A program made the position numbers and the translations under genes. This document shows positions 15,926 through 17,010 of a DNA stretch of 17,010 nt, one piece after another (the stretch's first letter is position 1; each line of letters starts with the position of its first letter). The notes under the pieces were generated by a model, which worked only from the letters and a program-made list of their open reading frames with translations, was not told the DNA's origin and did no database searches. This DNA comes from JBDREF01 sp043820045 (lineage in GTDB: Bacteria; Planctomycetota; Phycisphaerae; Sedimentisphaerales; Anaerobacaceae), in NCBI GenBank assembly GCA_043820045.1, contig JBDREF010000287.1, positions 1 to 17,010 of the forward strand, written 5' to 3'.

Positions 15926-16018
15926 CAGTTCGTCCGCTTCCCACAAATGATACGGGTGGCGCTGGGGTCTGGACATCATCCGCTGCGACGGTGCCCGCCT
16001 GTCCAATTGTCGAGTTCG

Positions 16019-16037
16019 CCCCGGTGACCGGGGTTTT
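16019..16037 (+). terminator. Intrinsic terminator after the one-carbon fusion gene
   Basis: CCCCGG (16019-16024), loop TGA, CCGGGG (16028-16033), then TTTT. It is a compact GC-rich stem about 95 bases past the stop codon. The T-run is short, so efficiency is uncertain. Confidence 0.55.
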
Positions 16038-16116
16038 CTGCCTCTTGAGACATTGCCGGTTCGGGCAGTCGGGCATCACAGCTTCCGGGAATGCCTGTGC
16101 GTGCGTTTGCCTTTTT

Positions 16117-17010
16117 TCAATTCCCATTTTTGACCTTCAGCCGCCTGTCTGACTCGAACTTGTATTGCTTGCTTTGTACCATATCGAGCACCTGATGGAT
16201 GCTTGGCCGGTCGCCCCAAGACGTGCCGTAATAGGCGAACCGCACGATTCCATCCTTGTCCACGATCACCACCGACGGACGATTGATCCATTCGGAGTGG
16301 ACGACGAAGGCCATGGGCTGCACGCCATACTGCACGCCGCCGGCCGCCGCGCGGTCAACCAGATGCGGCCACCAGATATTCTCTGTGTAGGACTCTTTGA
16401 ACGAGGTCTTGCTAAACCAGTATTTCGGTTCGAGTTCCTTGCCGACCATCACGCGCGCCGGGAACACGTCGTGACATTCGAGCGTGAAGACCTGCGCGCC
16501 CGCCTCTTCGAACTGATTGTGCAATTCGATCAGTTCGCGGAATTCGCCGTGGCACACGGGGCACCAGTCCGCGAAAACCCAGATGAGTACCACGGGTTTC
16601 TTCCCGCAAAAATCAGACAGCCGCCACGATCGGCCCTCTGTGTCGGACAATTCGAAGTCAACGGCCAACTCGCCAACACGAACTCGGTTGAAACGCGTTT
16701 CGTCGAGGCTGCGATAGGCAGCGGCGAGTTCTGGAGTAGCGCCGAGGCCATGCTCCACAGCGTACGCGGCCAGTTCCGCCTGATGTCGCACGTCGCGTGA
16801 CTTGTCCTCGGCCTGTGCCTGACGCAGGAGCGCCAGCGGCCCCTTCTGCCCAATCTGACCCAGCGCAATAGCGGCCTGTGAGCGCACAACCGAATCGCTG
16901 TCGTCGTGCAGTGTGCCCTCCAGGGCGGAGATGGCGTTTGCCGCGCGGGTAATACCGAGCACCATTGCTGCTACGTGTCGCACGTGGGTGTCAGTATCGT
17001 GCAATGCGCC
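16117..17010 (-). CDS. HEAT-repeat and thioredoxin-fold (AhpC/TSA, redoxin) protein, 5' end outside window
   Basis: The frame is open to the window edge, so the N-terminus lies beyond base 17010; about 297 residues are visible. Seen: two to three HEAT-like helical repeats at the start (DTDTHVRHVAAMVLG, then DDSDSVVRSQAAIALGQIG). A redoxin domain follows: VGELAVDFELSDTEG, a resolved CXXC active site WCPVC (Cys codons at 16561-16563 and 16552-16554), and SVVIVDKDGIVRFAYYG near the end. Known of the families: HEAT repeats bind proteins and are common beside redoxins in Planctomycetota; AhpC/TSA folds reduce peroxides or act as thiol exchangers. The CPVC pair suggests thiol-disulfide exchange rather than a single peroxidatic Cys. 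It is convergent with the one-carbon fusion gene; cellular location cannot be judged without the N-terminus. Confidence 0.8.
   Translation of the reverse strand, partial: GALHDTDTHVRHVAAMVLGITRAANAISALEGTLHDDSDSVVRSQAAIALGQIGQKGPLALLRQAQAEDKSRDVRHQAELAAYAVEHGLGATPELAAAYRSLDETRFNRVRVGELAVDFELSDTEGRSWRLSDFCGKKPVVLIWVFADWCPVCHGEFRELIELHNQFEEAGAQVFTLECHDVFPARVMVGKELEPKYWFSKTSFKESYTENIWWPHLVDRAAAGGVQYGVQPMAFVVHSEWINRPSVVIVDKDGIVRFAYYGTSWGDRPSIHQVLDMVQSKQYKFESDRRLKVKNGN

Noticed and set aside
16056..16117. GGCAT/ATGCC stem followed at a distance by TTTTTT
   Set aside because: The T-run is about 18 bases from the stem, too far for an intrinsic terminator.
1..17010. tRNA, CRISPR, IS or phage signals
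   Set aside because: I saw no repeat arrays, no transposase-like frame, no tRNA-type cloverleaf and no attachment-site duplication on either strand.

Overview
This window looks like chromosomal DNA of an anaerobic or facultatively anaerobic environmental bacterium. My best guess is Planctomycetota (Phycisphaerae-like). That guess rests on gene content: a GH29 fucosidase, secreted glycoside-hydrolase-like proteins, a HEAT-repeat/redoxin protein, a very long two-domain acyl-CoA dehydratase activase-type ATPase, a ThiD2-ThiE fusion and a one-carbon fusion protein. It also fits the patchy Shine-Dalgarno usage. No rRNA or marker gene is present to prove it. I saw no phage, IS, integron, CRISPR or tRNA signal; the region reads as ordinary chromosome with metabolic and polysaccharide-degrading genes.

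Layout, left to right. (1) 1-807, plus: 3' end of an alpha-L-fucosidase. (2) 817-5514, minus, convergent with it: a 1565-residue BcrAD/BadF/BadG-type activase with two ASKHA ATPase halves and a DUF2229/HgdB-like C-terminus, with its own sigma70-like promoter at 5589-5616. (3) 5515-6081: intergenic region with two perfect inverted repeats. (4) 6082-8058, plus: membrane-anchored sulfatase/LtaS-type phosphotransferase. (5) 8059-8672: a non-coding stretch with a G-quadruplex motif, a hairpin, and two terminator-like elements sharing a CGGAGGAGG word. (6) 8673-12923, plus: a tight three-gene unit of thiD2-thiE fusion, a DUF5010/GH99-like secreted protein, and a secreted TIM-barrel-like protein of unknown family (5-nt gap, then an ATGA overlap). 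(7) 12924-13468: intergenic region with an inverted repeat, DnaA-box-like words and a promoter. (8) 13469-15925, plus: a fusion of a MetF-like methylene-THF reductase, a MetV-like cysteine domain and an AcsE-like methyl-THF methyltransferase, followed by a hairpin-T terminator. (9) 16117-17010, minus: HEAT-repeat/thioredoxin-fold redoxin, cut by the window edge.

How they work together: the fucosidase and the two secreted proteins point to breakdown of fucose-containing or other complex polysaccharide. The activase and the MetF-MetV-MeTr fusion point to low-potential, folate/corrinoid-linked anaerobic metabolism. The most notable object is the 818-residue one-carbon fusion, which places on one chain three activities that acetogens encode as separate genes (metF, metV, acsE). 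The catalytic assignments are read from motifs, not measured.
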